A stretch of DNA of 64,000 nt, taken from the NCBI RefSeq assembly GCF_000209655.1, contig NC_015458.1, positions 1,178,001-1,242,000 on the forward strand. The letters run 5' to 3'. Source of the stretch: Pusillimonas sp. T7-7 (GTDB lineage: Bacteria; Pseudomonadota; Gammaproteobacteria; Burkholderiales; Burkholderiaceae_B). The position numbers were made by a program, and so were the translations under genes. The notes below the pieces were generated by a model. It saw only the letters and a list, made by a program, of their open reading frames with translations. It ran no database searches and had not been told where the DNA came from. Shown here one piece after another: positions 10,191-18,409 of the stretch. Position 1 is the first letter of the stretch, and each line of letters begins with the position of its first letter.

Positions 10191-10221
10191 ACTATAAACC
10201 TTACAATAATGGCAAGGTCAA
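10191..10221 (-). promoter_or_regulatory. CueR-type promoter of the copper chaperone gene
   Basis: On the minus strand the -35 box TTGACC (10221-10216) and the -10 box TATAGT (10196-10191) are separated by 19 bases, the over-long spacer typical of MerR-family activated promoters. The spacer region carries the dyad ACCTT-N10-AAGGT. The start codon of the chaperone lies 57 bases downstream. The same layout precedes cueR itself at 61689, so the two sites probably share one regulator. Confidence 0.75.
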
Positions 10222-10250
10222 GCTCCTGCATAATGTTTCAGACACAAATA

Positions 10251-10283
10251 CAGCGAGGGCGCCCAAACTGGGCGCCCTCGCTG
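10251..10283 (-). terminator. Intrinsic terminator downstream of azurin
   Basis: A perfect inverted repeat pairs 10251-10264 with 10270-10283, plus an inner A-T pair, leaving a three-base loop. Reading on the minus strand it is followed by the T-rich stretch TATTTGTG. It lies 34 bases after the azurin stop and before the copZ promoter, so it separates the two transcripts. Confidence 0.85.
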
Positions 10284-10316
10284 CGTGACGGCCAAAGGCT
10301 GTAGTAGCCGGACCGA

Positions 10317-10766
10317 TTAGCTGGACAGCTTCAGTGTACCGGTCATGATGGCCCAATGGCCGGGGAAGGAGCAGAAGAAGGCATAGTTTTCACCGGCAGC
10401 CAGCTTGCTGACGTCAAATTTGACCGAAGTGCTTTCACCGCCGCCAATAACTGGTGTGTGAGCGATTACGCGTGCGTCGTCGGGCTTGACGTAATCGTTG
10501 TCCAGGCCGGCAGCCATGCCGTCAGTGGCAGCGCCTTGCTTGTCGGCTTCTTTGGTCACTACAACATTGTGGCCCATGGCAGCCTTGGGCAGCTTGCCGG
10601 TATGCTGCAGGTTGATGGTGAATTCAGTGCAAGTTTTGTCGACAACAATTTCCTTGGTGTTGAACTGCATGGCATCGTTGCCTTCAACGGTAACGTCGCA
10701 CTGGGCTGCCAGAGCTGGCAGGCTCATGACGGACAACAGGGCGGCGAAAGTGGCTTTTGCTAGCAT
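10317..10766 (-). CDS. azu: Azurin, periplasmic blue copper protein
   Basis: A 149-residue precursor with a signal peptide ending ALAA and a mature azurin starting [14 protein letters not shown]. The type-1 copper ligands are visible: His in MGHNVVV, then Cys, His and Met in [12 protein letters not shown]. The disulfide cysteines (QCDV and KTCTEF) are present. Azurin carries electrons in the periplasm between cytochromes and terminal reductases or oxidases. ATG 10766 has GGAGAATT eight bases upstream. It is monocistronic, with a strong terminator behind it. Confidence 0.96.
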   Translation of the reverse strand: MLAKATFAALLSVMSLPALAAQCDVTVEGNDAMQFNTKEIVVDKTCTEFTINLQHTGKLPKAAMGHNVVVTKEADKQGAATDGMAAGLDNDYVKPDDARVIAHTPVIGGGESTSVKFDVSKLAAGENYAFFCSFPGHWAIMTGTLKLSS

Positions 10767-10900
10767 GGGAATTCTCCGGTTCAGATAAAAAGTGTAGTGG
10801 CATCATTTGAATGCCCTATAGTGCTATTGGAACTCATCACAACCCAAAAAGTCTTGATTCATGTCAAATCAGTAGGGGTTTTCCATTATCGGGAGGCTGT

Positions 10901-11776
10901 ATGCACGATCTTATCATTGAGACCCGGGAACACGACTTGGGCGGCGGATTTAAAGTAGGCCGGCTGCTGCCATTTCGCAAGCGCCGCATGGTGGGCCCCT
11001 TCATTTTCTTTGACCGCATGGGGCCGCACGCACTGGCTGCTCCTGTGCCCGAGCGCCTGGATGTCCGGCCACATCCCCATATAGGCCTGTCTACCGTAAC
11101 CTATCTGTTTGAAGGCCAAATGACACATCGTGACAGCCTGGGGGTGGAGCAGGCCATATTGCCAGGCGCCCTGAACTGGATGACGGCAGGCTCGGGCATC
11201 AGTCATTCAGAACGTTTTGACGGCATGCGTGCACAAGGCGGCCGCATAGATGGTATACAAGCCTGGGTTGCAGTGCCCGAGGCCAACGAGGAAGATGCAC
11301 CTGCCTTTGACCATTACGCCGCCAATGATTTGCCCGTTTTCAGCGATACAGGCGTATCTGGCCGAATGATTGCAGGCAGCGCTTATGGCATAGACAGCCC
11401 CGCAAAAATCCATTCCCCCTTGTTCTATGCAGACATCACGCTGCAGGCCAATGCCTGTATCGCCTTGCCCGACTCCCACCCTGAAAGGGCGGCCTACATT
11501 GTCAGCGGCGCCATCGAGCTCGATGGCCAGCAGTATCAGGCCGGCCAGATGCTGGTCTTTGCGACGGGCGGCGCTCCAGCACTCAAGGCGCTGAGCGATT
11601 CGCAGTTAATGCTACTGGGCGGCGAACCACTGGGCACGCGTCATATATGGTGGAATTTTGTATCGTCACGCAAAGAGCGCATCGAACAGGCCAAAGCCGA
11701 TTGGATGGCAGGGCGCATTGCCTTGCCCGAACACGATAATAGCGAGTTCATCCCATTGCCACAGACCGTTGCGTAA
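10901..11776 (+). CDS. Pirin family protein
   Basis: A 291-residue bicupin of the pirin family. The N-terminal cupin has the metal-site residues His58 and His60 (RPHPHIGLST) and His102 with Glu104 (ISHSERF). Some pirins are quercetin 2,3-dioxygenases, others act as redox-sensing cofactors; which applies here is unknown. The start is ATG 10901 with GGGAGG four bases upstream; the longer in-frame extension from 10811 lacks family similarity. Its stop codon lies inside a long palindrome shared with the convergent glycosyltransferase gene. Confidence 0.9.
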   Translation: MHDLIIETREHDLGGGFKVGRLLPFRKRRMVGPFIFFDRMGPHALAAPVPERLDVRPHPHIGLSTVTYLFEGQMTHRDSLGVEQAILPGALNWMTAGSGISHSERFDGMRAQGGRIDGIQAWVAVPEANEEDAPAFDHYAANDLPVFSDTGVSGRMIAGSAYGIDSPAKIHSPLFYADITLQANACIALPDSHPERAAYIVSGAIELDGQQYQAGQMLVFATGGAPALKALSDSQLMLLGGEPLGTRHIWWNFVSSRKERIEQAKADWMAGRIALPEHDNSEFIPLPQTVA

Positions 11777-11815
11777 TACGCAGCAGGGCGCCGTGGCGCC
11801 TGCTGCGTATTACGC
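11771..11815. terminator. Bidirectional terminator containing both flanking stop codons
   Basis: A 45-base near-perfect palindrome: 11771-11792 pairs with 11795-11815, with one bulged G. The pirin TAA (11774-11776) and the glycosyltransferase TAA on the other strand (11812-11810) sit at mirror positions in the two arms. It should form a hairpin in both transcripts, but neither side has a long T run. Confidence 0.7.
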
Positions 11816-12844
11816 TGCTTCGGCGGCTACGTTGGCAGGCCGCTCTATCGGATGCAGGTGGGCCAGAAAGGTTTCGGTCGATGCCCGCCATGAAAACTTT
11901 TCTGCATGGCTGCGGGCTACCTCGCGCGGTATGTCAAGCGCCTTCAGGCAGGCCGCCCTTAAATCCTCATCCATGACCCCCGCGGGCGAGTCGCCCAACA
12001 CGTCTATGGGTCCGGTCACGGGGTAGGCTGCCACCGGGCAGCCGCAGGCCAGCGCCTCGAGCAGCACCAGGCCAAAGGTATCGGTGCGGCTGGGAAACAC
12101 AAACACATCGGCCGCGTTGTACAAGCTGGCTAGTGTTTCCTGGTCCATCACACCGGTAAAGCGGGTTTTTGGGTAGCGCACTTTAAGGTCGGCCAGCAAA
12201 GGCCCGTCGCCAGCTACCCATTTCGTACCGGGCAAGTCCAGCTTCAGGAAAGCCTCAATATTTTTTTCTACCGCAACACGGCCTACGCATAGAAAGACTG
12301 GAGGCTTTTCCTGATGGGGCAGGGGGGAGCCTGGCTTGAAAACGTTCAAATCCACGCCACGTGACCACAGTACAACCTGCTCGGATGTAAAACCGTTGTC
12401 GAGCAAGTCGCGCCTGACTACCTCGGTTGGCACCATCACTGCGCGGGATGGGCCATGAAACCAGCGCAAGAAGCGGTAAGTAATCGATAGGGGCAGGCGG
12501 GTGCGTGCCTGGACATACTCGGGGAATCGCGTGTGATAAGCCGTGGTGAAAGGGATTTTGTTGCGCAAGGCATAAGCCCGGGCCGCCATGCCCAAAGGGC
12601 CTTCGGTGGCGATATGCAAAGCGTCAATGTTGGCGGCTTTCAAGCGCGCATTGACTTTGCTGCGGGCAAACAATGACAGACGGATTTCCGGGTAGGTGGG
12701 GCAGGGCAGCGTACGAAACTCCAGCGGGGTCAGCAAATCGACATCGTGCCCCATCTGCATGAGTTCGCTGCGGGTTTGAGTCAGCGTGCGGACCACGCCG
12801 TTGACCTGCGGCTTCCAGGCATCAGTGACGATAACGATTTTCAA
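11810..12844 (-). CDS. Family 4 glycosyltransferase
   Basis: A 344-residue GT-B fold glycosyltransferase. The N-terminal acceptor domain starts MKIVIVTDAWKPQVNGVVRT with the glycine-containing loop. The C-terminal donor domain contains FLCVGRVAVEKN (about residue 203) and the nucleotide-sugar segment FGLVLLEALACGCPV (about 278-292). It resembles alpha-mannosyl or glucuronosyl transferases acting on glycolipids. Its ATG overlaps the stop of the upstream phosphoesterase gene by four bases (12841-12844), so the two are coupled and may act on the same envelope lipid. The exact donor and acceptor cannot be read from sequence. Confidence 0.88.
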   Translation of the reverse strand: MKIVIVTDAWKPQVNGVVRTLTQTRSELMQMGHDVDLLTPLEFRTLPCPTYPEIRLSLFARSKVNARLKAANIDALHIATEGPLGMAARAYALRNKIPFTTAYHTRFPEYVQARTRLPLSITYRFLRWFHGPSRAVMVPTEVVRRDLLDNGFTSEQVVLWSRGVDLNVFKPGSPLPHQEKPPVFLCVGRVAVEKNIEAFLKLDLPGTKWVAGDGPLLADLKVRYPKTRFTGVMDQETLASLYNAADVFVFPSRTDTFGLVLLEALACGCPVAAYPVTGPIDVLGDSPAGVMDEDLRAACLKALDIPREVARSHAEKFSWRASTETFLAHLHPIERPANVAAEAA

Positions 12845-13719
12845 TTTTGCGTAACTCCTTCGGCGGTTTCTGTTTCCACGGTTTGCGGAACAGCTTGGGG
12901 CATTACCGGTGTTGCAGGTTGAGGCAGCGTCTCTTTTGCACGCGACTTCCTGGGCTTGGGACTTCTTTCAGGTATCCACGAAATGATTTCCAGACGGCCG
13001 TCCAGATGTTCGACCAGGGCAGTAAGGCTTTCCACCCAGTCCCCATCATTGCAGTACAGAATGCCGTCGACTTCGCGCATCTGGGCCTTGTGTATATGGC
13101 CGCAAACTACACCATCGAAGCCGCGACGCTTGGCTTCCTTGATCAATGCATCTTCAAAGGCAGTGATGAAAGAGACAGCGTCTTTTACCTTATGCTTCAG
13201 ATACTGAGACAAAGACCAATAGCCCAGACCCATGCGTGCGCGTGCGCGGTTAAACCACACATTCCCGGCCAGCACCAGGCTGTACAGCCGATCGCCCAGA
13301 TAAGCCAGCCAGGGGGCGTACTGGATGACGCCGTCAAACAGGTCGCCATGGGTAATCAACAGGCACTGCCCCTTGAGCGTAGTGTGCTCAGCCTCGAGAT
13401 GCACCTCGATGCCGCCGAAACGCTCGCCCGTGTACTGGCGCGCAAAAGAATCGTGATTGCCCGGCACATACACCACACGCGTCCCCTTGCGAGCTTTGCG
13501 CAAGATCTTCTGCACAATATCGTTGTGTGACTGCGGCCAATACCATCTTTTCTTCAGTTGCCAACCATCGATAATGTCGCCCACCAGATAGAGCGTTTCG
13601 GATTCGTGCTGCTTCAGGAAATCCAGCAGCGGTTCGGCCTGGCAGCCTGGGGTGCCCAGATGAAGATCGGATATCCAGATCGTTCTATATTCTTTGTTTG
13701 TGTCGTGTGCTTGTATCAA
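12841..13719 (-). CDS. LpxH-like calcineurin-type metallophosphoesterase
   Basis: A 292-residue metallophosphoesterase with the ordered metal motifs SDLHLG (near 17), GDIIDGW (near 47), GNHD (near 86), THGDLFDG (near 118) and CGHIHKA (near 209). The family is commonly annotated as UDP-2,3-diacylglucosamine pyrophosphatase, but many members paired with a glycosyltransferase act in other envelope-lipid steps; the substrate here is uncertain. The start appears to be TTG at 13719, since no ATG occurs before the conserved first strand. The C-terminal 50 residues are rich in Pro, Lys and Thr and likely disordered. It is translationally coupled to the glycosyltransferase. Confidence 0.85.
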   Translation of the reverse strand: MIQAHDTNKEYRTIWISDLHLGTPGCQAEPLLDFLKQHESETLYLVGDIIDGWQLKKRWYWPQSHNDIVQKILRKARKGTRVVYVPGNHDSFARQYTGERFGGIEVHLEAEHTTLKGQCLLITHGDLFDGVIQYAPWLAYLGDRLYSLVLAGNVWFNRARARMGLGYWSLSQYLKHKVKDAVSFITAFEDALIKEAKRRGFDGVVCGHIHKAQMREVDGILYCNDGDWVESLTALVEHLDGRLEIISWIPERSPKPRKSRAKETLPQPATPVMPQAVPQTVETETAEGVTQN

Positions 13720-13911
13720 CTCGAGTACACCGGTACGAGATTAGCGATGCCTTGCATTACAGCAAGGCCACGTGACGGACTGGTGACAAAAACAAGTAAT
13801 AAGTCGATGTGTGGCGTAAATGCCGCTATGAACTGACGTTCAATATAATGGGCGCTTTACCGACATTAGCGTTCAGGCCAAGCAAGGCCCATCAACAGGA
13901 AGGATGCACTC

Positions 13912-14334
13912 ATGGACTCCGCCATCATCTATCACAACCCCAAATGCGGCACGTCGCGCAATACGCTGGCTTTGATACGCCATGCAGGTATAGAGCCTCA
14001 GGTCGTCGAGTACCTGCAATCGCCGCCAGACAAAGAGACCCTGGCCAATATGATCAGCCAGGCCGGGTTGACCGTGCACGACGCGATACGGCAAAAGGAA
14101 GCGTCATATGCCGAACTGGGCCTGGACAATCCCGATTTAAGCGATGATCAATTGCTGGATGCCATGCTGGCGCATCCCATTTTGATCAACAGGCCCTTTG
14201 TGAGTACCGCCATGGGCACGCGCTTATGCCGCCCATCGGAACTTGTACTGGATATTCTGCCGCCGGTCGATCAGCCTTTTGCCAAGGAAGACGGTGAGGT
14301 GGTAATAGACAAAGACGGCAAGCGGGTAGCCTGA
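13912..14334 (+). CDS. arsC: Glutaredoxin-dependent arsenate reductase ArsC
   Basis: A 140-residue ArsC of the thioredoxin-fold, glutaredoxin-linked class: catalytic Cys12 in NPKCGTSR and the arginine-rich second half (INRPFVSTAMGTRLCRPSE) that binds arsenate. It reduces As(V) to As(III) in the cytoplasm using glutathione. AGGAAGG sits eight bases before ATG 13912. It is unrelated in fold to the two phosphatase-type ArsC proteins at 21-22 kb, so the genome carries two independent arsenate reduction chemistries. It lies alone, outside the ars cluster, and is probably an ordinary chromosomal gene. Confidence 0.92.
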   Translation: MDSAIIYHNPKCGTSRNTLALIRHAGIEPQVVEYLQSPPDKETLANMISQAGLTVHDAIRQKEASYAELGLDNPDLSDDQLLDAMLAHPILINRPFVSTAMGTRLCRPSELVLDILPPVDQPFAKEDGEVVIDKDGKRVA

Positions 14335-14359
14335 ACACCGGCCAGGCCTTTGCCATGAG

Positions 14360-14377
14360 TCAAAGCATCGGCTTTGA
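14360..14377. terminator. Possible terminator between arsC and the hydroquinone reductase gene
   Basis: An inverted repeat TCAAAGC (14360-14366) with GCTTTGA (14371-14377) around an ATCG loop lies between two convergent genes. The stem is only seven pairs and no clear T run follows, so the call is tentative. Confidence 0.4.
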
Positions 14378-14389
14378 GCGCCTTGGCTT

Positions 14390-15373
14390 TCAGGCGTCTG
14401 CCAGTTTGCGGTTGGACGGGCGCTGCAGGTCAAGGATGGGTCCCGCCGGCACAATTCCATTAGGGTTGATTGTGCCGTGACTGCGGTAATAGTGCTGCTT
14501 GATATGGTCGAAATCTACAGTAGCCGCCACGCCTGGCCATTGGTAAAGCTCGCGTGTGTAGCTCCATAGGTTGTTGTAGTCGGACAGCTGCTTCAGATTG
14601 CATTTGAAGTGACCGTGATAAACGGCGTCGAAACGGATCAAAGTGGTGAACAGCCGCCAGTCGGCTTCGGTAATCCGGTCACCCAATAGATAACGCTGAC
14701 TTCCCAGTTTGATTTCCAGTTGATCCAGATACGCAAACAGCTTATGGACTTCTTGTTCGTAAATGTGCTGGTCGGTGGCGAAGCCGGCCTTGTAGACGCC
14801 GTTGTTCACCGCATCGTAGACCTCGGCGTTGATGGCATCAATCTGGGGCAGTAGTTCCGCCGGTGCGTAATCGCCTTTCCGGGCGCCGATGCCGTCGAAT
14901 GCGGAATTAAGCATGCGTATGATTTCAGAGGACTCATTGCTGACTATGGTGTTGCTGTGCAGGTCCCACAGCACCGGCACCGTCACACGCCCGCTGTAAT
15001 CGGGCTGTGCGCGCAAGTAGACTTCATACATGTACTTGGCCTGGCCGACCGGATCGGCCACCACGCCGGGGCCGGGTTCAAACGTCCAGCCGTGCTCGCC
15101 CATATAAGGGTTGACAACAGACAGGCTGATCATTTGTTCCAGGCCTTTGAGGGCGCGCATGATCAGCACGCGGCTGGCCCACGGGCAAGCTAGGGAAATA
15201 TAAAGATGGTAGCGACCGGCCTCGGCTTTGAATCCGGCAGCGCCGCCAGGGCCCGCGCTGCCATCGGGTGTGATCCAGTTGCGGAATTGCGCATCGCTGC
15301 GAACGAAGCTTCCACCCGTGCTGTCAGTGTCGTACCACTGATCATGCCATTTTCCATTTACCAGAAGTCCCAT
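14390..15373 (-). CDS. Glutathionyl-hydroquinone reductase (Xi-class glutathione transferase)
   Basis: A 327-residue cytoplasmic enzyme of the YqjG/PcpF group. The catalytic cysteine sits in ISLACPWASR (about residue 63) and the N-terminus GLLVNGKWHDQWYDTDSTGG is diagnostic. The C-terminal all-alpha GST domain includes YLLGDRITEADWRLFTTL. It reduces glutathionyl-hydroquinones back to hydroquinones with glutathione, cleaning up quinone adducts. ATG 15373 is used. It is convergent with arsC and 68 bases from the downstream end of the YceI gene on the same strand. Confidence 0.93.
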   Translation of the reverse strand: MGLLVNGKWHDQWYDTDSTGGSFVRSDAQFRNWITPDGSAGPGGAAGFKAEAGRYHLYISLACPWASRVLIMRALKGLEQMISLSVVNPYMGEHGWTFEPGPGVVADPVGQAKYMYEVYLRAQPDYSGRVTVPVLWDLHSNTIVSNESSEIIRMLNSAFDGIGARKGDYAPAELLPQIDAINAEVYDAVNNGVYKAGFATDQHIYEQEVHKLFAYLDQLEIKLGSQRYLLGDRITEADWRLFTTLIRFDAVYHGHFKCNLKQLSDYNNLWSYTRELYQWPGVAATVDFDHIKQHYYRSHGTINPNGIVPAGPILDLQRPSNRKLADA

Positions 15374-15441
15374 ACCAATACCTTTTGCAGTTGTCCGTTG
15401 TGCCTCCTGGCGGCTCCTGGTGCCGCCAGCTTCATGCTTGT

Positions 15442-16011
15442 TTACTGGGCTACAGCTTCAAGCGCGATATCCAGCGTCACTTCGTCGCCGACACCGGGTG
15501 CATACTTGCCGGCATTAAACTCTGTACGCTTGATGACCGCGGTCGCGTTGGCGCCAATGGCGTCTTTCTTCAGCATGGGGTGAGGGCCCTTGTAGAAGGA
15601 AGTCACCGTCAGGGTTACCGGCTTGGTAACACCCTTGATCGTCAGGTCGCCTTCAATGCTGACAGGCTTGTCACCCTCGAAGTTGACCTTGGTCGACTTG
15701 AAAGTGGCTGTCGGGAACTGGGCCGTATCTAGAAAGTCCGAGCCCTGGATATGGCCGTTGAACATCTCAAAGCCCGTATCTATGGTGGTCATGTCGATAG
15801 TCACATCAACATTGGCTTGCTTGGCTTCCTGGTCCAGGACAACAGTGCCGGTGGTTTTGTTGAAGCGCAAAATTTGCTTGGACATGCCCATATGGTCATA
15901 CGAGAACCGGGGGAAAGTGTGGGTGGGGTCCAGAGTATATGTTTGCGGAGCTGCCAGGGCCTGGCCAGCGATCAAGGAAGCGAATGCTGCTGCGATAAGA
16001 GTCTTTGTCAT
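15442..16011 (-). CDS. YceI family periplasmic protein (first copy)
   Basis: A 189-residue precursor with signal peptide MTKTLIAAAFASLIAGQALA, then a YceI lipocalin-like beta-barrel: TYTLDPTHTFPRFSYDHMGMS, GSDFLDTAQFPTATFKSTKV, IEGDLTIKGVTKPVTL. YceI proteins bind isoprenoid lipids such as polyprenols or quinone-like molecules in the periplasm. It lies 49 bases downstream of a second yceI gene and beyond it cytochrome b561, on the same strand, so the three probably form one operon. Confidence 0.92.
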   Translation of the reverse strand: MTKTLIAAAFASLIAGQALAAPQTYTLDPTHTFPRFSYDHMGMSKQILRFNKTTGTVVLDQEAKQANVDVTIDMTTIDTGFEMFNGHIQGSDFLDTAQFPTATFKSTKVNFEGDKPVSIEGDLTIKGVTKPVTLTVTSFYKGPHPMLKKDAIGANATAVIKRTEFNAGKYAPGVGDEVTLDIALEAVAQ

Positions 16012-16060
16012 GTGTATCCTTTACTTAGATGAGATTGAAAAACTTGGGTTGATCGACAAA

Positions 16061-16633
16061 TCAAGGGTTGGCGACGATGTTGAATTTGATCTGAATGTCG
16101 TTGGCCACAATGCTGAAGTCCTTCCATTGACCTTCACCCACGCCGAAATCACTGCGCTGGAAGGTGAAACTGCCTTCAAAAATGCCTGCGTCACCGTCTT
16201 CCTTGAAGGTAAAAGGGGCCGTCACTTCCTTGGTATTGCCTTTGATGGACAGATCGCCGGTGACCTTATAACTGTCGTTGCCCAATGCTTCTACCTTTTT
16301 GGATGTGAAGGTGGCCAATGGGTGTTTGTCCAGAGCCAGCCATTCGTCTTTTTCCAATTCCGCATTGGCTTCTTCGTAGCCCGCGTCTATGCTGGCAAGA
16401 GCGATTTCCACAGTGACTTTGGCCGCTTCGGGAGTCTGCGGATCAAAACTGAATTCTGTTGCCTGGATCTGCCCAAAGCTGCCATCCATGTTCACGCTCA
16501 TCTGGCTATAGCCGAAAGTCAGGCTGCTGGCGTCAGTGTTCAATGACGTATATTGGGCAGCGCCAGCGCTGCCCAATATACCCAGGCTTAAAGCCGCCGC
16601 TACAGCGATCGGGCGCAGGAAGGAAATGTTCAT
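16061..16633 (-). CDS. YceI family periplasmic protein (second copy)
   Basis: A 190-residue YceI protein with signal peptide MNISFLRPIAVAAALSLGILG...GAA, followed by SSLTFGYSQMSVNMDGSFG, an EWLALDKHPLATFTSKKVEAL segment and KVTGDLSIKGNTKEV. It is a diverged paralogue of the copy just downstream (15442). ATG 16633 is the correct start; a longer in-frame extension overlaps cytochrome b561 and lacks a signal peptide. Tandem YceI paralogues behind a cytochrome b561 suggest lipid-quinone carriage linked to electron transfer, which is inference. Confidence 0.9.
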   Translation of the reverse strand: MNISFLRPIAVAAALSLGILGSAGAAQYTSLNTDASSLTFGYSQMSVNMDGSFGQIQATEFSFDPQTPEAAKVTVEIALASIDAGYEEANAELEKDEWLALDKHPLATFTSKKVEALGNDSYKVTGDLSIKGNTKEVTAPFTFKEDGDAGIFEGSFTFQRSDFGVGEGQWKDFSIVANDIQIKFNIVANP

Positions 16634-16695
16634 GGAGCTCTCCGTAATATTAAATATTTGTTTGTGTGTTGGTGCTTGAGGCCCTGATGGGCGGC

Positions 16696-17235
16696 TCAAG
16701 CCTTGTTTGCAAAAGGCAGCATGCGCGTCATCATGCCGTCTTTCTTGATAAGGTGGTGCTGCAATGCGGCGGCCACATGTCCAAGGACAGCAAGCAGCAA
16801 GGTGTAGTTCAATACGACATGCGCATCTTTCAGTATTGTGCCCAGAGCCGCATTTTTGGATACCAGATCTGGCAAGGGTAGAACGCCGAACCAGACCACC
16901 GAAAAACCCTGCGCGGAACTCATGAGCCAGCCGCTTAGCGGTATGACAAGCATCAGACCGTAAAGCAGCCAGTGCCCCACATGAGCGGCAAGACGCGCCA
17001 TAGACCCCATGCTTTGCGGAAAAACGGGGGCAGGGTGGCTCAGGCGCCATGCCAGGCGAACAGTGACCAGTACCAGCAGCGTCACCCCGGCCCACTTATG
17101 CCAGGAGTACAACTGCAGCTTGCGGGGCGACAGTGACAAACCTTCCATATAAAAGCCCATGGCAAACGTGCCAATCAGACCTAGGGCCATCAGCCAATGC
17201 ATGAAGACTGCTGTACGGGTATAGCGTTGCGTCAT
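16696..17235 (-). CDS. Cytochrome b561 (CybB-like)
   Basis: A 179-residue four-helix membrane cytochrome. Histidines that can bind two b hemes are seen in FMHWLMAL (about residue 13), LYSWHKWAGV (about 46), HVGHWLLYGL (about 88) and LGHVAAALQHHLI (about 150). The motif ALGLIGTFAMGFYMEGL in helix 1 matches the family. These proteins shuttle electrons from ubiquinol to oxidants such as superoxide. It is the first gene of the b561-yceI-yceI operon and is divergent from a LysR gene 140 bases away, the likely local regulator. Confidence 0.9.
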   Translation of the reverse strand: MTQRYTRTAVFMHWLMALGLIGTFAMGFYMEGLSLSPRKLQLYSWHKWAGVTLLVLVTVRLAWRLSHPAPVFPQSMGSMARLAAHVGHWLLYGLMLVIPLSGWLMSSAQGFSVVWFGVLPLPDLVSKNAALGTILKDAHVVLNYTLLLAVLGHVAAALQHHLIKKDGMMTRMLPFANKA

Positions 17236-17347
17236 AGTCCATATTTAAAAATTGCGGCAGCCCGGTTAAATGGCGGATTGCTTATCGATATATATATATT
17301 CTATTGAAAATAAAAACAGAGAAAAACCCTATTTTTCAACTAAAATA

Positions 17348-17363
17348 GTTCCATATTTGGAAC
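17348..17363. promoter_or_regulatory. Palindromic operator candidate before the LysR gene
   Basis: GTTCCA (17348-17353) and TGGAAC (17358-17363) form a perfect dyad with a four-base TATT centre, 12 bases before the LysR start and inside a very AT-rich stretch shared with the divergent b561 operon. LysR proteins usually bind such dyads in divergent promoters; the assignment is inference. Confidence 0.45.
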
Positions 17364-17375
17364 AATAAGAATGCC

Positions 17376-18299
17376 ATGACCACTAATACGCTCTACGCAA
17401 ACGACTTGATTTTGTTCGCATATATTGTTGAGGCGGGCAGTTTTACGGGCGCGTCCGAACACACCGGCCTCCCCAAATCGACGCTATCGCGCAGACTGAC
17501 TGACCTGGAAAACGAACTCGGCGAGCGTTTACTGCAGCGCAGCACCCGACGTCTGGTGCTCACAGAGTTCGGCGAGCGCATCCTGGAATACGCCCGGCGC
17601 CTGCAGGAAGAAACAGAGGCTGCCTCCGCGCTGGCCCAGCATCGCCAAATGACGCCACAAGGAACCTTGCGCATATCCCTACCGCCAGAGTTCTACGAGC
17701 TGTCCTTCGTCAAGGTCCTGGTCGAATTTTCACAGCAGTATCCCGATGTGCGTCTCGAGCTGGACCTGTCGCCCAGGCGGGTCGACCTGGTTGCAGAGCG
17801 CTTTGATGTAGCGATTCGAGCGGCAACACAACTGCCCGACGACAGCACACTGGTAGCCCGGCGTATCACCACCTTGCAAAATAGTTTGTATGCCAGCCCT
17901 GGCTATCTGCACAACCATGGTACGCTCAAGCATCCGGCCGATCTGATTCAGCATGTCGGGCTGGTTCTTGTTACCAGTGCAGGCGAGCAGCAACAATGGC
18001 GACTGTCTCGAGGGAGCGAACGCTGGGAAGGGCTGCCGCTGCGTAAGCTTTCGGCAAACTCTCTGGGGCTGCAGCAAGCGCTTTCCGCGCAAGGCCTGGG
18101 CATTGTGGGCTTATCAGAAGGTTTTGCAGAAAAACTGGTCAAGCAAGGCGTACTCGAACGGATTTTGCCAGACTGGAAGCTACCTCCCACCAATATCTGG
18201 TGTGTAACGCCGGGGCGGCGCCTGCTTCCACAGCGAACCATCGCATTTATTGATATCCTGAAAACGGTGCTGGTCGAGAACAAGGCCGAGCCTGTATAA
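17376..18299 (+). CDS. LysR family transcriptional regulator
   Basis: A 307-residue LysR regulator. The N-terminal winged HTH contains FAYIVEAGSFTGASEHTGLPKS (about 12-33) with STLSRRLTDLENELGERLLQRSTR following. The C-terminal half is a periplasmic-binding-like effector domain (RVDLVAERFDVAIRAATQ, TNIWCVTPGRRLLPQRT). It belongs to the DsdC/AaeR-like subgroup where N-terminal helices precede the usual motif. It is divergent from the b561-yceI-yceI operon and probably controls it. The effector is unknown. Confidence 0.88.
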   Translation: MTTNTLYANDLILFAYIVEAGSFTGASEHTGLPKSTLSRRLTDLENELGERLLQRSTRRLVLTEFGERILEYARRLQEETEAASALAQHRQMTPQGTLRISLPPEFYELSFVKVLVEFSQQYPDVRLELDLSPRRVDLVAERFDVAIRAATQLPDDSTLVARRITTLQNSLYASPGYLHNHGTLKHPADLIQHVGLVLVTSAGEQQQWRLSRGSERWEGLPLRKLSANSLGLQQALSAQGLGIVGLSEGFAEKLVKQGVLERILPDWKLPPTNIWCVTPGRRLLPQRTIAFIDILKTVLVENKAEPV

Positions 18300-18349
18300 A
18301 ATGTCGCCAGGTCAGGTATAGCCGACTAGAGCTGGCTGTCGTCGCAATG

Positions 18350-18372
18350 AACGGGGGCGGACTGGCCCCGTT
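18350..18372. terminator. Terminator between the LysR gene and chrA
   Basis: AACGGGG (18350-18356) pairs with CCCCGTT (18366-18372) around a nine-base loop, in the 110-base gap between two convergent genes. The + strand continues ATAAATCAAA, not a clean T run, so strength is uncertain. Confidence 0.5.
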
Positions 18373-18409
18373 ATAAATCAAACTACTAGTTGGTCAGCGT
18401 TTGGCGGCT

